From assembly GCA_001599595.1 (NCBI GenBank), contig BCHH01000015.1, positions 773,431 through 837,430 on the forward strand: 64,000 nucleotides of DNA. Reading direction: 5' to 3'. Position numbers and translations under genes: made by a program. The stretch's first letter is position 1, and each line of letters opens with the position of its first letter. A model generated the notes under the pieces. It was not told the origin of the DNA, searched no databases, and saw nothing but the letters and a program-made list of their open reading frames with translations. This document shows, piece after piece, positions 43,232-55,540 of the stretch. Origin of the DNA: Beverwykella pulmonaria (Eukaryota; Ascomycota; Dothideomycetes; Pleosporales; Melanommataceae).

Positions 43232-45988
43232 ATCTTTTCTTATTTGAACTAATGAAGCCCTGTCAGTTATCGTTTGGGCGTTTGACCCCGGGCCACCTGT
43301 CTATCTACACAGCATACGCGCGAATGTTTTCCTTCGTTTATCAACACACGTCTTTTGAGTCATGCATTTGGACCTGGGCGGCTTAATGTCTACATGCCGG
43401 GATGGATACCACAGTCAGCGGATTGGTGCGTCTTATGTTGGCCTTCTTCGAGCTTCTTATTGAGAGGCATTTGGCGTTTTCTGGAAAACCGCATCGTGAG
43501 CCGGATGGCAAATATTTGATGCAGACTAGCCTGACGGGCGATTTACTTTTGTATATCTAATCAGAAATTTGTACCTACGCTATTTTAATTCTTATACCTT
43601 CGCGTACATAGCTAGCTCCTTGTACCTACTTCCGCAGGCTAGAACAAGGAAATATCCGCCTAACCTCGAACTATGCGTCCTCCTGTAGCCGCTATTATCA
43701 CGTCCATTACCACACTTCATCTCACGCTACTATGTGATGACATGTGCGAGAAACGTATTCCGCAGATGAGAGTCTTTCCAGCTCATTACAAAGCCGTTTG
43801 GTAATACAATCAAGATTTGACCGTCAGAAGAGGATTTTTATACTTGTCCTTGGAGGGAGAGACTAGGGAGTTCGTTACTGCAGAAGCAGCTGAGTATTGT
43901 AGTCATTGGGAGAGAATAGAGAGCTCAGAGCTTGGAGTTCGGGGACGTGGGCTCGGAGATAGGACGACCTTGGCGATATGTGATGGAGCTCAAAGCTTGC
44001 TAGTGCGCTTTTTAATTGCATACGGCGGGTGTTATGTTTGTCGAAAGGAGATCTGCGAAATAGGAGATACGAGCTCGGAGCTTGCAGGTAGGGTTGAATA
44101 AATCTCTGAAAGTGTTGCCCTCACCCACGCGGCCGTGTTTTTCAAAGAGATATATCTGCGAGGAAATGCAGTAGGCTGTCATGTCTAGTCGCATGCGATA
44201 TGATTTGAAACTCAGCACGAAATGACATGTAATTGGCACAAGCCAGAGACAAACAAGGTGAGATTGGCTTAAGGGCTGTGGTGTGAGCGGGAGGGTTGAG
44301 CTGTCAGTTTTTGCTTCTGGCGTTCTACCAGGGTATTTGGGCCAGGGGTGGAGGACAGGAGTTGGATATGGGAATCTAGCTGCTCCAGAGAGCACTAGAG
44401 GACGCACAACAAGAGATCACACTTCAAGAAGGTGTTGTTGTGCTCTCGCAAGAATTTCTACTATGATATTCAGAAAGTTTTATTCAATGGCAGGATCGCC
44501 CCGAAGCTCCCGAAGTTGGTCGGAGAATATTTCACGCCTGTGCGTTAGCACCGAGTGCGGTTTGAGGTGTTTCTATTGGTGAGAAACATGCTTGCTGCAT
44601 GAAGAGTGGGTCACGAATTCCGAGATGCTCTTTTGTCCGGCGCGAAGGAAGGCGAGGGGACACGATGGTTCGACAATGGACAGATCCGGATGACATGATG
44701 CTTGTGGCATCAGCACCATACTGTTACGAAGACGGAGCAGAGTGGCCGTGTCAACAGCATTGACTCAGAGGTTGAAACTGTGGATGCATTCGGGGCTTCG
44801 TTGAGCAAGAGCTTGCGCTAGCGGTGGCGTTCATTGGCGAAGGGAAGCTGGCTCCATGGTGGCTTTGTATAGGTTGAGGCTCGACATGTGTGGCGTCTAG
44901 AAAAAGTTGCTCGGCTGGAGACGGTGAGAGTTGTGGTGGATCGCTGATGGGATGGTGCTGGGGGAGTGATGCAGTTGGGCGCCCTGCTGATGGAAAGAGT
45001 GTCGATCCTGAGACATCAAATCCATCCACAGAGGCTGACAGCAGCATGTGCGGGGATCTTTCGCACGAATCTGTGAGCTAAAATGGCAACTTGTGTGTAT
45101 CATGGAAGAAGTTCTCGACGGTTTCCAGATTGGCATCGGGTAGCATCTCGACGACTCCCGTTGGGCCGGCCACGTCCACCAACTGGGCATTCATCGGTAT
45201 CTGGCCCTCTTTGTGGCGCTGCTAGGGTGATCAGGCTCGTCGACGAAGCAGTTGAAGAGCATGTCGGGAGTAACCCTGAACAGCCCTGGAGTTGTGCAGG
45301 ACCCCTGACACTGGTCGTGCCCTCCAAGGTTACTAATAAGGTGTCGACTGGGCTTAGCTTCCGAATCGCGAAGTCTGCCTCAAACCTTTGATTTAACGTC
45401 ACCTCCTGCCTCTACTCTCAACTCTTTGCATCGTCCTTTCTTTCTGCAGCCCCTCCTGTCTCTTCCGCCTTTGAAACGGTCCTCTGCTCTTGAATCGGTG
45501 TACTAGACCACAGCGAGAAACGATACCGCTTGCCCGCAGCTTCCTGCCTCTCCTCCGCCTCACGAATCATGGCACACCGGCACCTTATATCGAGAAAACC
45601 TCTGTACACCCTCGAACACACAAACAACACTGCAATACCGCACAATAAACCTGGGGATGGCAACCGAAAAATACCACGATAAGCTGCCGTGCACAGATGC
45701 ACGAGCTGGATGCCGCGACCTAGCTGGACGGGACCCATCACCATTCTCTTGATCAGCCACCGTCAGCTCGACAGTGGCTTTAGACCACGAACAAAGCACG
45801 CAGCAAAAACAAGTCTTCATGTCCTCCTCTTCCTTCAAAATTTTACACAACCGATCAGGAAAGAGCCAGGAATCATTGGCGATCGTATAATATTATTGTC
45901 ATTACTCATGGATTCAATCAATACAAAATAAACGGAGAGGACATCCGGGAGTTGCCTTCGTATGCCCGTCCGATCTTCAGGGCCCTTA
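43232..45988. other. Gene-poor stretch
   Basis: About 2.7 kb. Only a coding-like minus-strand frame at 44751-45230 stands out (entered separately). The rest shows short overlapping frames. Confidence 0.45.
44751..45230 (-). pseudogene. Coding-like frame interrupted by one stop
   Basis: A minus-strand frame reads LVDVAGPTGVVEMLPDANLE and VENFFHDTHKLPF, meets TAG at 45078-45080, then continues in the same frame as MLLSASVDGFDVSG with a Ser/Pro/His-rich tail to a stop at 44751. The first part looks like folded protein. It could be a broken gene, or one in which the TAG falls in an intron ending TTTTAG or CACAG close by. The family is not recognised. Confidence 0.3.
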
Positions 45989-46918
45989 CTATTCGTTCTT
46001 CTTTATAGGGGGTGGGGCAGCATGGTGCTTTCGCCGATGTTTGAGCAAGGCATCCGATCTTTGGTAGACTGCTGTTTCACAGGACTCACATGGCCATTCT
46101 TTCCTCCTGTCGGAGGAAGCACATTTCTTGGATTTCTTGTGGCGAGTGAGATTCCCGCTAGCATAGTTACCATTCAGTGTTGTCCCACAATGTGGACAAA
46201 TGACCTGATTGCCCGATAGATTTTGGTCTGCCAATGACAATGGACCTTGGACAACACGGTCATTGTCCTCTGAAGAGGTGGGTTGGTTCGGATTCGGGTA
46301 CGATGCAGGTGAGGAGTCCTGTGGGGTTCCGAGACTGCCACGCGGTCAGCAGCCGCGCCACAAGGTATTATACCTAAGAAGCTTACCCAAAAGCGAGCCC
46401 ACCTATCTCAGGTTCATGTACCTCATTTGAGTAGCCCACTGTTCCAAAGATTTCTGTATCATTCCCTTGGCCAACGTGGCTATCGTTGGGGCCGAAATTA
46501 TATCTCCGAGCCAAATCAGTATCTCATCGGCTATTATTCGGAACACAATCGATACTTACTGCTGGCTGTTACCATATCTTTCGACCCTAGCATATACCGG
46601 GATATGGCTTCTGTCCGTGTTGGGTACTAGGTTTGGTTCATAGCCATGCGGGTGGCCCATCTCATGAACTACGTTTGGATTCCGTGTCCCCATGTTTCCC
46701 TCCCCTAATATAGGAAGTTCATAATCTTCGAAACAGTTCGATGGATTCGTCGCAGCTTGTTGTGGATGGACTTGCGCTGGTGGCGGTTGTCGCCATGCCC
46801 TGATGTAATCACTCGTCGTCGAGCTATTCGCGCCGCTCAACAACTGCTGATTTCTAGGCCAGGCTCCACGCTCCTGATGACTCCCTTCATCACCATTCAC
46901 ATCGTAACTGGAATTCAT
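45989..46918 (-). CDS. C2H2-type zinc-finger protein A
   Basis: Three exons (46918-46560, 46503-46387, 46334-45989; introns of 56 and 52 nt) give 273 residues; the middle exon keeps the frame open with matching phases. The first 190 residues are Asn/Gln/Pro/Ser-rich and unstructured. Two fingers lie at the C-terminus: an atypical one, CPHCGTTLNGNYASGNLTRH followed by a Cys five residues later (C2HC), and CESCETAVYQRSDALLKHRR followed by a His (C2H2). Such proteins usually bind DNA in the nucleus; the target is unknown. The fingers share GN(Y/x)ASGNL.RH and (R)(S/T)D.LLKH with zinc-finger protein B at 56.5 kb, so the two are paralogues. Confidence 0.7.
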
Positions 46919-49900
46919 TGTCTCCTCACGAAAGCCCGACCTTGTCCACCTGTTCGAGTCTTAGCCTTCGGCAAAACGATTGTATATCTCTGGTATTTCG
47001 GACCAACTACCGTCCAAGGATCAAAGACGCGTAATGACGACGTGTAATCTCTGTGCCCTATCCAGGATAAGGACTAAGTCTGTCTGCAAGCGCCCGGAGG
47101 ATCGCAGGTAGGAAGTTGGCCCTTCGGAGCAAATCAGTATACATTTCACGACCGAAATTGGTGGAGCTCTCACCGACAATCCAGGCGACACCGAATACAC
47201 GTCTTAGCAGAGAATGGCAAGCAAGCTTTATGGGCGATGAGCAGCACAATTCCAATCCACATCGTACTGTGCGATCGGTTTTATATCATTTGTGTAGGCA
47301 GACTAAAGAGAGGGCGAATGGGCGAACGAGGCTTGTCGAACAAAAGAAGGATCCTAGTCGAATCAGCGCGCTAAGCAGGAGAAGCTTTTCATGTCCTGTT
47401 GGGTTACGCATCGTGGTCTCTGGGCTGACCGTCCGGCTTGTTTTCTGCGCCTTCATACCTTATCCTCCGGACGCCTCAGTCTGTGCGGTCTCCGGCAGGA
47501 AGGACGAATTCGCTCCGATGGGGGCTTCGATTGGGGCTTCGTCGACTCGGCACGCACGCACGCTCCCCTGGGAGTTTGGTCCCTCTGTCCCTCTGCATGT
47601 ACATTCGCTGCCTAGCCACTGTGACCAGGATTAGAGATGTAACGCCTTGACACAGGTAACGATGCGAAATGGCCCTTTTAGACTGCCACGAGGATAAACG
47701 CACAGCGTCGGGAGCGCCCCGATGGACGTGCATCCATGACAGTCCTAATGCAGCTGCGATTCATGCTTCTCAGCAGCGGAGCTTTGCCTTGCGGAAGGTC
47801 TGACACCGACACCTAATGGACGATGACTGGTTGCGCATTGGAGAGTGTTTCTTGCGCTGCGATGATATTGGAGAGGCAGAATTACATTACAACAAAAGTC
47901 GGCTTGCGGAGTTTGTTTCGCCAAACGCACCGTGCGAGAGCCCGAAGTCATGTCTACGCCTGCTTGACGTGGAAAATACTGTATGTCACCTGAGCACGCT
48001 GTAGCGATACGGGTGTATCACCACGACAGCAAATACCATCGATCATCTCATCATTCTATCAGGATCAGCTCACACCCACATATTTTCTGTGTTATCTCAG
48101 GGAAACTCACCTGAGACCAAATCGACATTAATCTTCTATCCCGGTTAGACAAATGGTATATGCTACGGACAGGGAAAGGAGTCGCAATCTGCAGTAGCGG
48201 TAAGGGTTTGGGGCTCTTGCGTCATTCGGTTTACCTTGTGTATAAACATAGACACGCGGGAAATTAAGAACAGAATTCACAAGGATTCTAGAAATCGGGG
48301 GAGGGAGGGGGTTACCCATTTGTCGGGCTCCATCTACACGGCATAGCAGCAAGCCGTGTGACTCGTCGCCACCCGTCTCCATGCAGATGGTTTTCACGGC
48401 CCATCTTAAAACACACCTCAGGTAACAGAGTTAGAGAGCCATGGGAGGCGCTCTTTCAGGTTTACGAACGGCAGAAGACTATCAGACCCCAGACTTGACA
48501 GTCACTGAGGCTCGGCGGCTATTGCGGCGTAGCACCCATTCCAACAACACCATGGCCATTGCGGCCTCGTCTCACCGACACTCTCATCCGAAACACTAGG
48601 GGATGTCTTCAGATTGATGATTATTCGAGCCGCGTTTCTCCCCGGAAGCGACCGCCCCTAACTAAACACACGTCTGTGGGTGTCCTACACTCTCATGTTA
48701 TTGGTGCCGGCTCCTTGGCTTTTTCAGCGCACCACATCTCTTCTTTTCCTCGTCCCTTTGGTACCATACGGACAGTGCAGAAATCTTAGACCCGATGGTG
48801 GATGCGACACCAACACGGCCCCTTTTCGCTCATTTCACTTGGGTAATATTTTTGACAACAAACTGGACTGCAAGCTTTGGCCGTGGCCTACATTGGCGAG
48901 GCGTTCTAGCGCGCAAAAGAAATTCATTGCCCTCTGCAGCGCGCACGATCAAAGGGCAAAAGACCTACTCTACCATCACTTGCCACGTTTCCACCCATCT
49001 AGATACGCAAAATTTATGTGGGCATGACATGCTCTGCATCAGACCATAACGACCACCATCTCTCACGAACGCTAGGATCAACCATGTCCACGCGTAGATT
49101 TAACACTGCGCCCGTCGGGCGCACTCATCGAGGCCCCAATCCCTCCTCGAGGTTGAAGAGGATGATCTCCGAGCTCAGTTGGAGGCGGCGTTACCGCCGA
49201 ATAGACTCGCTGGGCTTGCTGACATCAGGGCATCAGAAGAGCGGTGAGCCCCAACAGATTGCATGTTTGCCTTCTCAGATCATTTCGGGAAGTCGATATG
49301 TCTATCATCTGCGCTCAATGCAACAAAGAGCCACAGCCACCTCGAGGTCTACGGAGGTGATTTGGAGACAAAGTCTTCACCGGTTGAGGGACGACACTAG
49401 ATCATAGGCTTATACAGCGTCACCAAACACAGGCGCATTTGCTATTCATTGCCAAATCCGACGAGCAAGCATATCGGAAACCACCTCGGGAGCCCCCTGT
49501 GAGCCTCGCTTGGTACCGAATGCTGAGCGCGGCTCTTAGTCAATTTCGCCTCGCCAACCCTGGATTTTCTCCGCCCCAGTTTGCCTACCCCCGGTTTGCT
49601 CAACGACATGTCTCCGGTTTCTCTAGACGTCGAAGGGATAGCAGACAGACTGCGCTGCACCGCCTCGCAGTAGCTGATTTTGTAGCATTCTGCAAGGCGC
49701 TCGCAAGGTTGCTCGATGCTGTGCGGCGCGGAGCATTACTAGCATATGTCGGGCGTTCGTGGATGTATGCTGAGGCTACAACTGCCCATTTTTCCCTCAG
49801 GCTTTTCAGGTGCATCTGGGTGCGAGCGGCGACGCCTTCGGGCCGTGAGGTAAGTATTCTAGCTTTTGATTTAGAACTCCGGCACATCCGAGTTCCCCCG

Positions 49901-50974
49901 AATTCAGGTTTCCTGCAAATATCCGCCATGAAGGTGTGTAGCCTACCTTAGAGCAATGCTAGAACCATATATACCTTTTCTGGAGGTCCCTATTATATTG
50001 TAATTAGGCGTTATACGACACTTTTTGCTACTAGAAGAAGGTTTTACTACGCAGCATGGATAGGTAAGGGCGTCGATGGAATTTACACTCATCAGCCTTG
50101 TTCTTAGGACCACTCAAAGTCTCTTCCCGGACTTTTCTGGCTTCCATCCATGAGTCTCCATTATTCTATCTTTATTTCAGTTGTTTGTAAATGTTCGCTT
50201 GTCAAGTATTTGATTATACATGTGCCTACTAAGGTTTTAGGACTACTGCAACATCTGCATTTCGGCCGCTTCAAGAATCTGCGGTCTTTGGGTTCGAGAC
50301 TCGAGAACAGCATTTTGATATGTATTGGGATAACCTTTCTATGCTCAGTACTTAGTTGGTTTTTAGTTTCATAGTTGTGTATAGAAAGGATTAGAGCTTA
50401 GGCTTGAGAAGATCTTGTATTGCGAAATTTTTTACGTTTACTCTGGGTTCTCTACTTCCTTTTTCCCCCCCTTTTCTCTCTTTCTTTTCTCTCCCCTTTT
50501 TCTCTTTTTCTCTCTTGTAATATTGGTTTCTTCTCGAAATCAAGTCTTCGATTATGGTTCCAAATTTGAGAGAAAGGAAAGAAGGGGACAGTTGCTCAAG
50601 AGCTATGTGGTCTTCAGTTTTATGGTTGTACTAAATATGGTTGTGCTCTTGCTGCTTGCTGTCTATCTTTAGCAGAATAAGAACTTGAAGAACGCTGCTA
50701 CAATATAAAAGAGCTTCAAGGAGCTCCAGTTGCCGGTCTTGATGTTATCCAAGAGCGGAAGATCCAAGCTATTAAAGACTTTTGGGATATGCAGTCGAAA
50801 ACTCATAATTCCAGTTCCCTTTTCCAAGGATGAATTGACGAAAAATAGTTCTTCTAACTGCAACGTTCTTCAACGACAAAAAGCGGGTAAGCAGGCGTTT
50901 CTCGTACAGTGCAGTACCTTGTTACCCGATTAATATGTAGTAGTTCTCGATTGAGAGAAAGCGCTAGCCTCATT
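46919..50974. other. Gene-poor accessory stretch
   Basis: About 4 kb without a supportable intact gene. Coding-like pieces occur at 49104-49226 (plus) and around 50680-50930, neither recognised. A CT-rich tract lies at about 50458-50516. AT content rises after about 49950. Confidence 0.4.
50458..50516. repeat. Polypyrimidine tract
   Basis: A nearly unbroken C/T run of about 60 bases on the plus strand. Confidence 0.8.
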
Positions 50975-51860
50975 GGAATATTGCATACCGCTCTTTCATA
51001 GTTGCCCAATGAATTGATCACTCGGCGATTAATAGCTTTGTCCTACTCGTAATGATTCAATCACTCTGTGAACTATATGCAGGCGTGTGTAGCCGTTGCC
51101 GCCACCCCCATGCCACTCGCACACTTCGACGTCAAAATACAGGATCGGTGTCGCAGGGCATCCATTTGTGAGAAAGCAGTAGATATACCCATTGGCTGTG
51201 CCGTTGCGGCCCGACTCCCCCACGAGTGAGTGGCCAGTAGTGTTCACAATCGTGGCTTATTTTTACTTGAGAAACGACGAACGTGCACGTTCTCCACAAC
51301 ATCATACTGGCACATGATGCAGTTGCTGAAGGGTTTTCAAAGAAATATGGAATATTGTGTAGGATCTGGAGGAGAGCGCTGCTTGAAGGCAGAGGGCTGC
51401 GTGAGAGGGAGCGTGGGGGATAATCAAGCCTTCCTGTTTGTGCTGGAGTGCCTCCGGGTATTCTAACACGTGGCGTAGAACGAATCCCAGCGAATAGTTC
51501 GTGTGGTCCATAGCTTCGGTCCCACCTGCCACGTGAAATCGGAACCGTTCGAGTGGTCACAAACGCATGGTGGTTACGCCACAGCAGAGTTTGTTTCAAC
51601 ATCACTTGATCACCAAACGTCGACATTGGAGAAAGATGGAAAGACAATACAAAGCCACTAGCCCTATTAAGGTAAAACTCAAGCTGTGCTCTAATGAAAT
51701 GAGATAATACTGTCGGCCAGACACTACAGACCGAAGAGAGGCCTGGCACAGAAAGCTACATGAACGAGGAAATTTTGAGACGCTTTGGCAAACCAAATAC
51801 AAGAGCATATGAAGTCACAATCGATATACAAAAGAAGGGGAAAGAAGTAAAAGACAAAGA
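50971..51860. repeat. Duplicated block, copy 1
   Basis: Colinear with 55541-56490 at moderate identity. Shared landmarks include TTGGA(A/G)TATT, GTTG(C/A)CCAATGAAT, a block around TCA(A/G)TCACTCT(G/A)(T/C)GAACTA(T/C)ATGCA, CTGGTGGTGGC-like sequence, TGTG(T/C)AGGAT(C/T)(T/G)GGAG, and CAATCG(A/T)TATACAAAA near the end. The mismatches I see include many transitions. The zinc-finger-like relic on the minus strand follows directly. Confidence 0.65.
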
Positions 51861-52189
51861 AAAATCCTAGCTTCCCCGGATTGTGAAAGAACCTAGGACA
51901 TCAGAAAGGGTTCGAAGACAAATACTATCCACCTCTCGAATCCATTTCGCCATGCGGCCCATTCTTTCGGACGACTTCCAGGTTCCTCGATTATCAAGAG
52001 CACTAGTGATTTTCTATCTTCTCTTGGCCAGCAGACTATCTCATCCCATTCCCAGATTTTGGTGGTTCGTCTTCGTTTCCAATCTCATTCTCTGTCAACA
52101 GAACCCGGCCAAATACTCTCGTTATGGGATTCGTTTGATTTCTTTCGCGGTATCGCCGAATTGACGTTAATCTTAGGTTGCTTGGCTCT

Positions 52190-52865
52190 TTGGTACTAAG
52201 TAACGCATCGTTCCTGCTTTACTGGTGGGGCCATTCTGTACAGTAAACTTTGACAAGCTCATTATTGGGATCATGCTGTGCAGGTCTCGGTTCTTCTGGG
52301 CACATTTGCCAGTGTAGATGTTACTACACATCTCAATACAAGTGTTGGCTCTTGCCGAAATCACTCGACGGAGGTTGCGGGTTGCCGCTCAATATGGAAT
52401 TGTGTTCGTAGCTCTGTTGAGTTTAATTATCCGATATTTGGTATGCAGGGAGTCAAAAGAGTTTTCTAGACCACTATAATCTATCAACACTGTATCACCG
52501 CAGGGACTCAATTCTGGAGTGCTCATTCACCTATATAAACCAGAGCGGCCATTGCTCCGGTTCTTGGTTTCAGAGACATACTGCTGCGAATGCTGCGATA
52601 CAGAAGTCATGGGAGCTGATTGTGAAGGTGCAACAGCGGCCTGAGTAGCGACGTTGCCATATAGATAGTACCCTGACCCATCAATGACACGCCAATTCGA
52701 GATTTTACCTGCAGAGGTCTGGTCTTCAAACACCACCCTGTCCAATGGAAGCATTGAGCCATGAAGTTGAGGATGATGCATTCTTGAATCAGAATGATTG
52801 ATGGTGCTCACGTCCCGATGGTGTTGGGCCCGTTGCACAGGGGCCGTTGGTGTCATGTCCTCCAT
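52190..52865 (-). pseudogene. Probable decayed zinc-finger copy
   Basis: The minus-strand frame from ATG 52865 to 52527 (112 codons) ends with VATQAAVAPSQSAPMTSVSQ, which resembles the N-terminal exon of zinc-finger protein B (MVSQAALSQTTPFALPYAPH). It ends at a GTGAAT donor-like site. About 150 bases on, a frame reading CIEMCSNIYTGKCAQKNRDL lines up loosely with the first finger of protein B, with an extra residue and without the full Cys/His set. Its place beside duplicated block copy 1 matches that of protein B beside copy 2. The similarity is weak when judged alone. Confidence 0.35.
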
Positions 52866-52869
52866 TGGA

Positions 52870-53715
52870 AGAATGTCTCGTCTGGACTCCTAGATAACTA
52901 TCTGGATGCGAAGTCTTATCCAGGGCATATAGACCGGAGTCCACATCAGCTTGAAGGATAGACGACGGCTAGAGGGAGCAGCATTCGTCGACACTGGCGG
53001 GAAGCTTTTTTTTGTAGCGATATGCCCTGAAACGATGACCCCTTGATGACCAGCTCATTAAAGTCTGATGCGGCACGCATGTCTTTTAAGACGTTACGGG
53101 CCTTGTACGAGGTGTTGGGTGAGTATAACGACAGCCGTCTACTCTGTACGTAGGGTCCTTGTTGTTACTTGTCCTACATGTTTACGTATCCTAGGTGTCC
53201 TACGCGTCCTACGTGTCCTACATGTCCTATGTGTCCCACAACTGCCTATTCTACTTAGTTCCCCTGGAATGGGCATATATAGTCCTCGTGCGAGCTACCA
53301 GCTCGACACGGCTTTCACACTTCTTATATACACATATATTCTTCAGATGATTGACTGCCTCCCCTATTGTGATACTTGCTTCCATCAGCTCTTCGTTCAC
53401 TTCCTATTGATGTCTCGCATAGGTAGAATCTCAGAGACTACGTTGATTATTGTGGAACATAGAGTCATACTGTTAGATCAATACATGATCTGTTGGTTTG
53501 TCCTGCTTACCCCATCGATTATTCCCGTGCTTTGCTTTAGCTATACATCTCCCAGAAGCCTACCTAAACGCATATGCAAGTCACACGTTCTGTCAATAAG
53601 TACATCTTTTTACCAGGAAATTACTCCGTTTTCTAGTCCTTCTTTGCAGTTCACTTACTGGGTAGAACCTCCTCTGCAGGATGAAAGAGTTTCCATTCAT
53701 TAAAGATAAGAACTC
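52870..53715. other. Accessory stretch with minisatellite
   Basis: No supportable gene; the 211-codon plus-strand frame at 53068 is hydrophobic by base composition and partly encoded by the short tandem repeat. Confidence 0.4.
53169..53236. repeat. Short tandem repeat, unit of about 9-10 bp
   Basis: Successive units resembling GTCCTACGT (TCCTACATG, TCCTAGGTG, TCCTACGCG, TCCTACGTG, TCCTACATG, TCCTATGTG). Confidence 0.8.
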
Positions 53716-55457
53716 TTGTCTCATCCTTCCTCAACTCCCACTTCGTACTATAGTAGGGCCGATGGCCATCTCAAACGCATTGCTTACCGTACTTTTTCAG
53801 TGAAGATTTATGTGAGGCAATTTAGAATGGATGTAGTCTCACGGCCTTTGAAGTGGTACCTAGGACGGCACTGCATCAGCAATGATACCGAGTACAGGCA
53901 AGAGATACAGAACCGAGCATACCCTACTCTAATTTATGCTGCAGAGAGCAACTCAGTTGAAGCTATGCAGATCCTCCTAGTGTTTAGGGAAAATCCGGAC
54001 AATGTTGACGCTAATATCCCCATTCCGCTAATTGCATATTCTATTATTCACGGGATGAGAAGTCAACTAACACATCAGGTGTCGTCTAGTAAATACGTTC
54101 TTGTGGATTAGATCTTGATGTCATTACCCAAGACATGTGGATCAATTTCCTAAAGACTCCAAGGATGAAGTGTTCACCATATAATTGTCTACTACGACCT
54201 GGTGTGACGACTAAGCTCATGTTAAGCTCACCCCAGCTCTCAATTTGACCCACCGATGCTCTCTCTATCACGTTAGCAAGCTAGTAAAACAATCATTGCA
54301 AGATCCTAAATTTTCAAAGGGAAACAAGACTACCAACCTCCTCAGATTACCATAGTTCCTCGTCGGCCAACTCTCCTCTGCAAAGCTTAAGATGCGATAG
54401 GTATACAACCACATTGCTCTTCATAAACAAGCCTCTTTGACAATGGCGTTCGCTGACCCGTCGGAGCAAGGTAAAACTGAAATGGCGATCTAGCTGGGCG
54501 ACATGCTGTCCGTGAATACGAAGTGATTGATTGTGCGTAGGTCAAATACTGCATGGATCTCTGCAGATCAACCCATGGGCTCCAAGGCAGCGATCAAGGC
54601 TTACAATTGAACAACTTCATTGGGAAAAATAGCGACAAGTGCGCTGTTGTCTTCACGGACGAGTTTGATAAAACTATTGAGGAGATTCACGAGTCTCCTA
54701 GTAGTCATGGAAAAGGGTATGCTGGATTTTGCTACTGACAAGCTCTTGTTTCAGCCCCGATTTTCCGTGTCAGAATAGGCTTGGAGGTTTATAAGTTTAT
54801 CTTTTTTTAGTCATTTGTTCTCTGATGAAGATGTAGGAAGGCACATAGATCAGCAATATAACCGCAAGGCAGATTGATAGAACGATCCAGGACTCTACAA
54901 CAATAGCATTCAAATCTTGGACGGCGACTCAAAGAAAGTTTCTGCTTGTCCCGATTTCAAGACGAACTGTGACTCATGTACGTTGTTGAATTTAGAGTAA
55001 GAGTAAACCGGTTACTTAGGCTATTCTATTGCTAGGCTACTTTCGCCAGTCGAACCCGTCTCATTATCTTTGTTCTCCCATTTCCACACATTGAACGTGC
55101 GGTAGTTCTCCATACAAATTTCCTTGACTTTGAGAACTCCATTCGCCAAATAAGCGATTTTCGAGATGATGTGGAGCGCTTCATTGGAGGCCTGAAATTG
55201 GAGATGATTGAGGACGGAAAGTTCTGTAGCGAAATAGCGGATAGTTCCTACCAAACCAACCTCAAAGCAAGAAGTTTTCCGCCGCAATGGACAAGATCGA
55301 AAACAGACTAGTCGACGAATACACCAACACGGACGACTTGACATGGTTCAACTCGCTCCGGAAGACCACCACCGATACGACATGGAAGTTTAATAGTGGC
55401 CAGGATCAGAGTTGGGAATCACAAGCCAAGGCAATGACACCTCGCTTTGACTCATGA
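53716..55457 (+). pseudogene. Decayed ankyrin-repeat plus ClpB-type AAA+ ATPase gene
   Basis: Plus-strand pieces in colinear order resemble fungal ankyrin/ClpA-ClpB AAA+ proteins. An ankyrin-like repeat lies at about 53926-54060 (TLIYAAESNSVEAMQILL, then a loop with PLIAYSIIHG). A damaged Walker A follows at about 54449 (ADPSEQGKTEMA, where GPxGxGKTE is expected), then VIDCA and Val-Lys around a TAG at 54538-54540, LQLNNFIGKNSDK and an intact Walker B, CAVVFTDEFDKTIEEIHES. Later come a sensor-region piece (ILDGDSKKV), a Clp C-domain-like piece (FRDDVERFIGGLKLEMIEDG) and a C-terminal VDEYTNTDDL and TTWKFNSGQ. At least three stops and several frame changes break it. TAG at 54491-54493 and 54538-54540 fit CAG to TAG. 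ATP-driven protein remodelling was the likely ancestral activity. Confidence 0.7.
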
Positions 55458-55540
55458 GTAGAAGAATACGACCTATGAAACGCAATGATAGCAAGGTACC
55501 TCATGAATCTGTTGCCCTTTTCACGCGCAACGCCAGCTCA

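Noticed and set aside
15713..50296. Scattered GGTTCGA-like B-box motifs suggesting tRNA genes
   Set aside because: At the sites I checked (near 15713, 27169, 30945 and 50291) no A box, cloverleaf stems or T-run terminator could be matched.
53068..53703. 211-codon hydrophobic plus-strand frame
   Set aside because: It is partly encoded by a short tandem repeat and otherwise looks like an AT-rich chance frame; no conserved membrane-protein motif.
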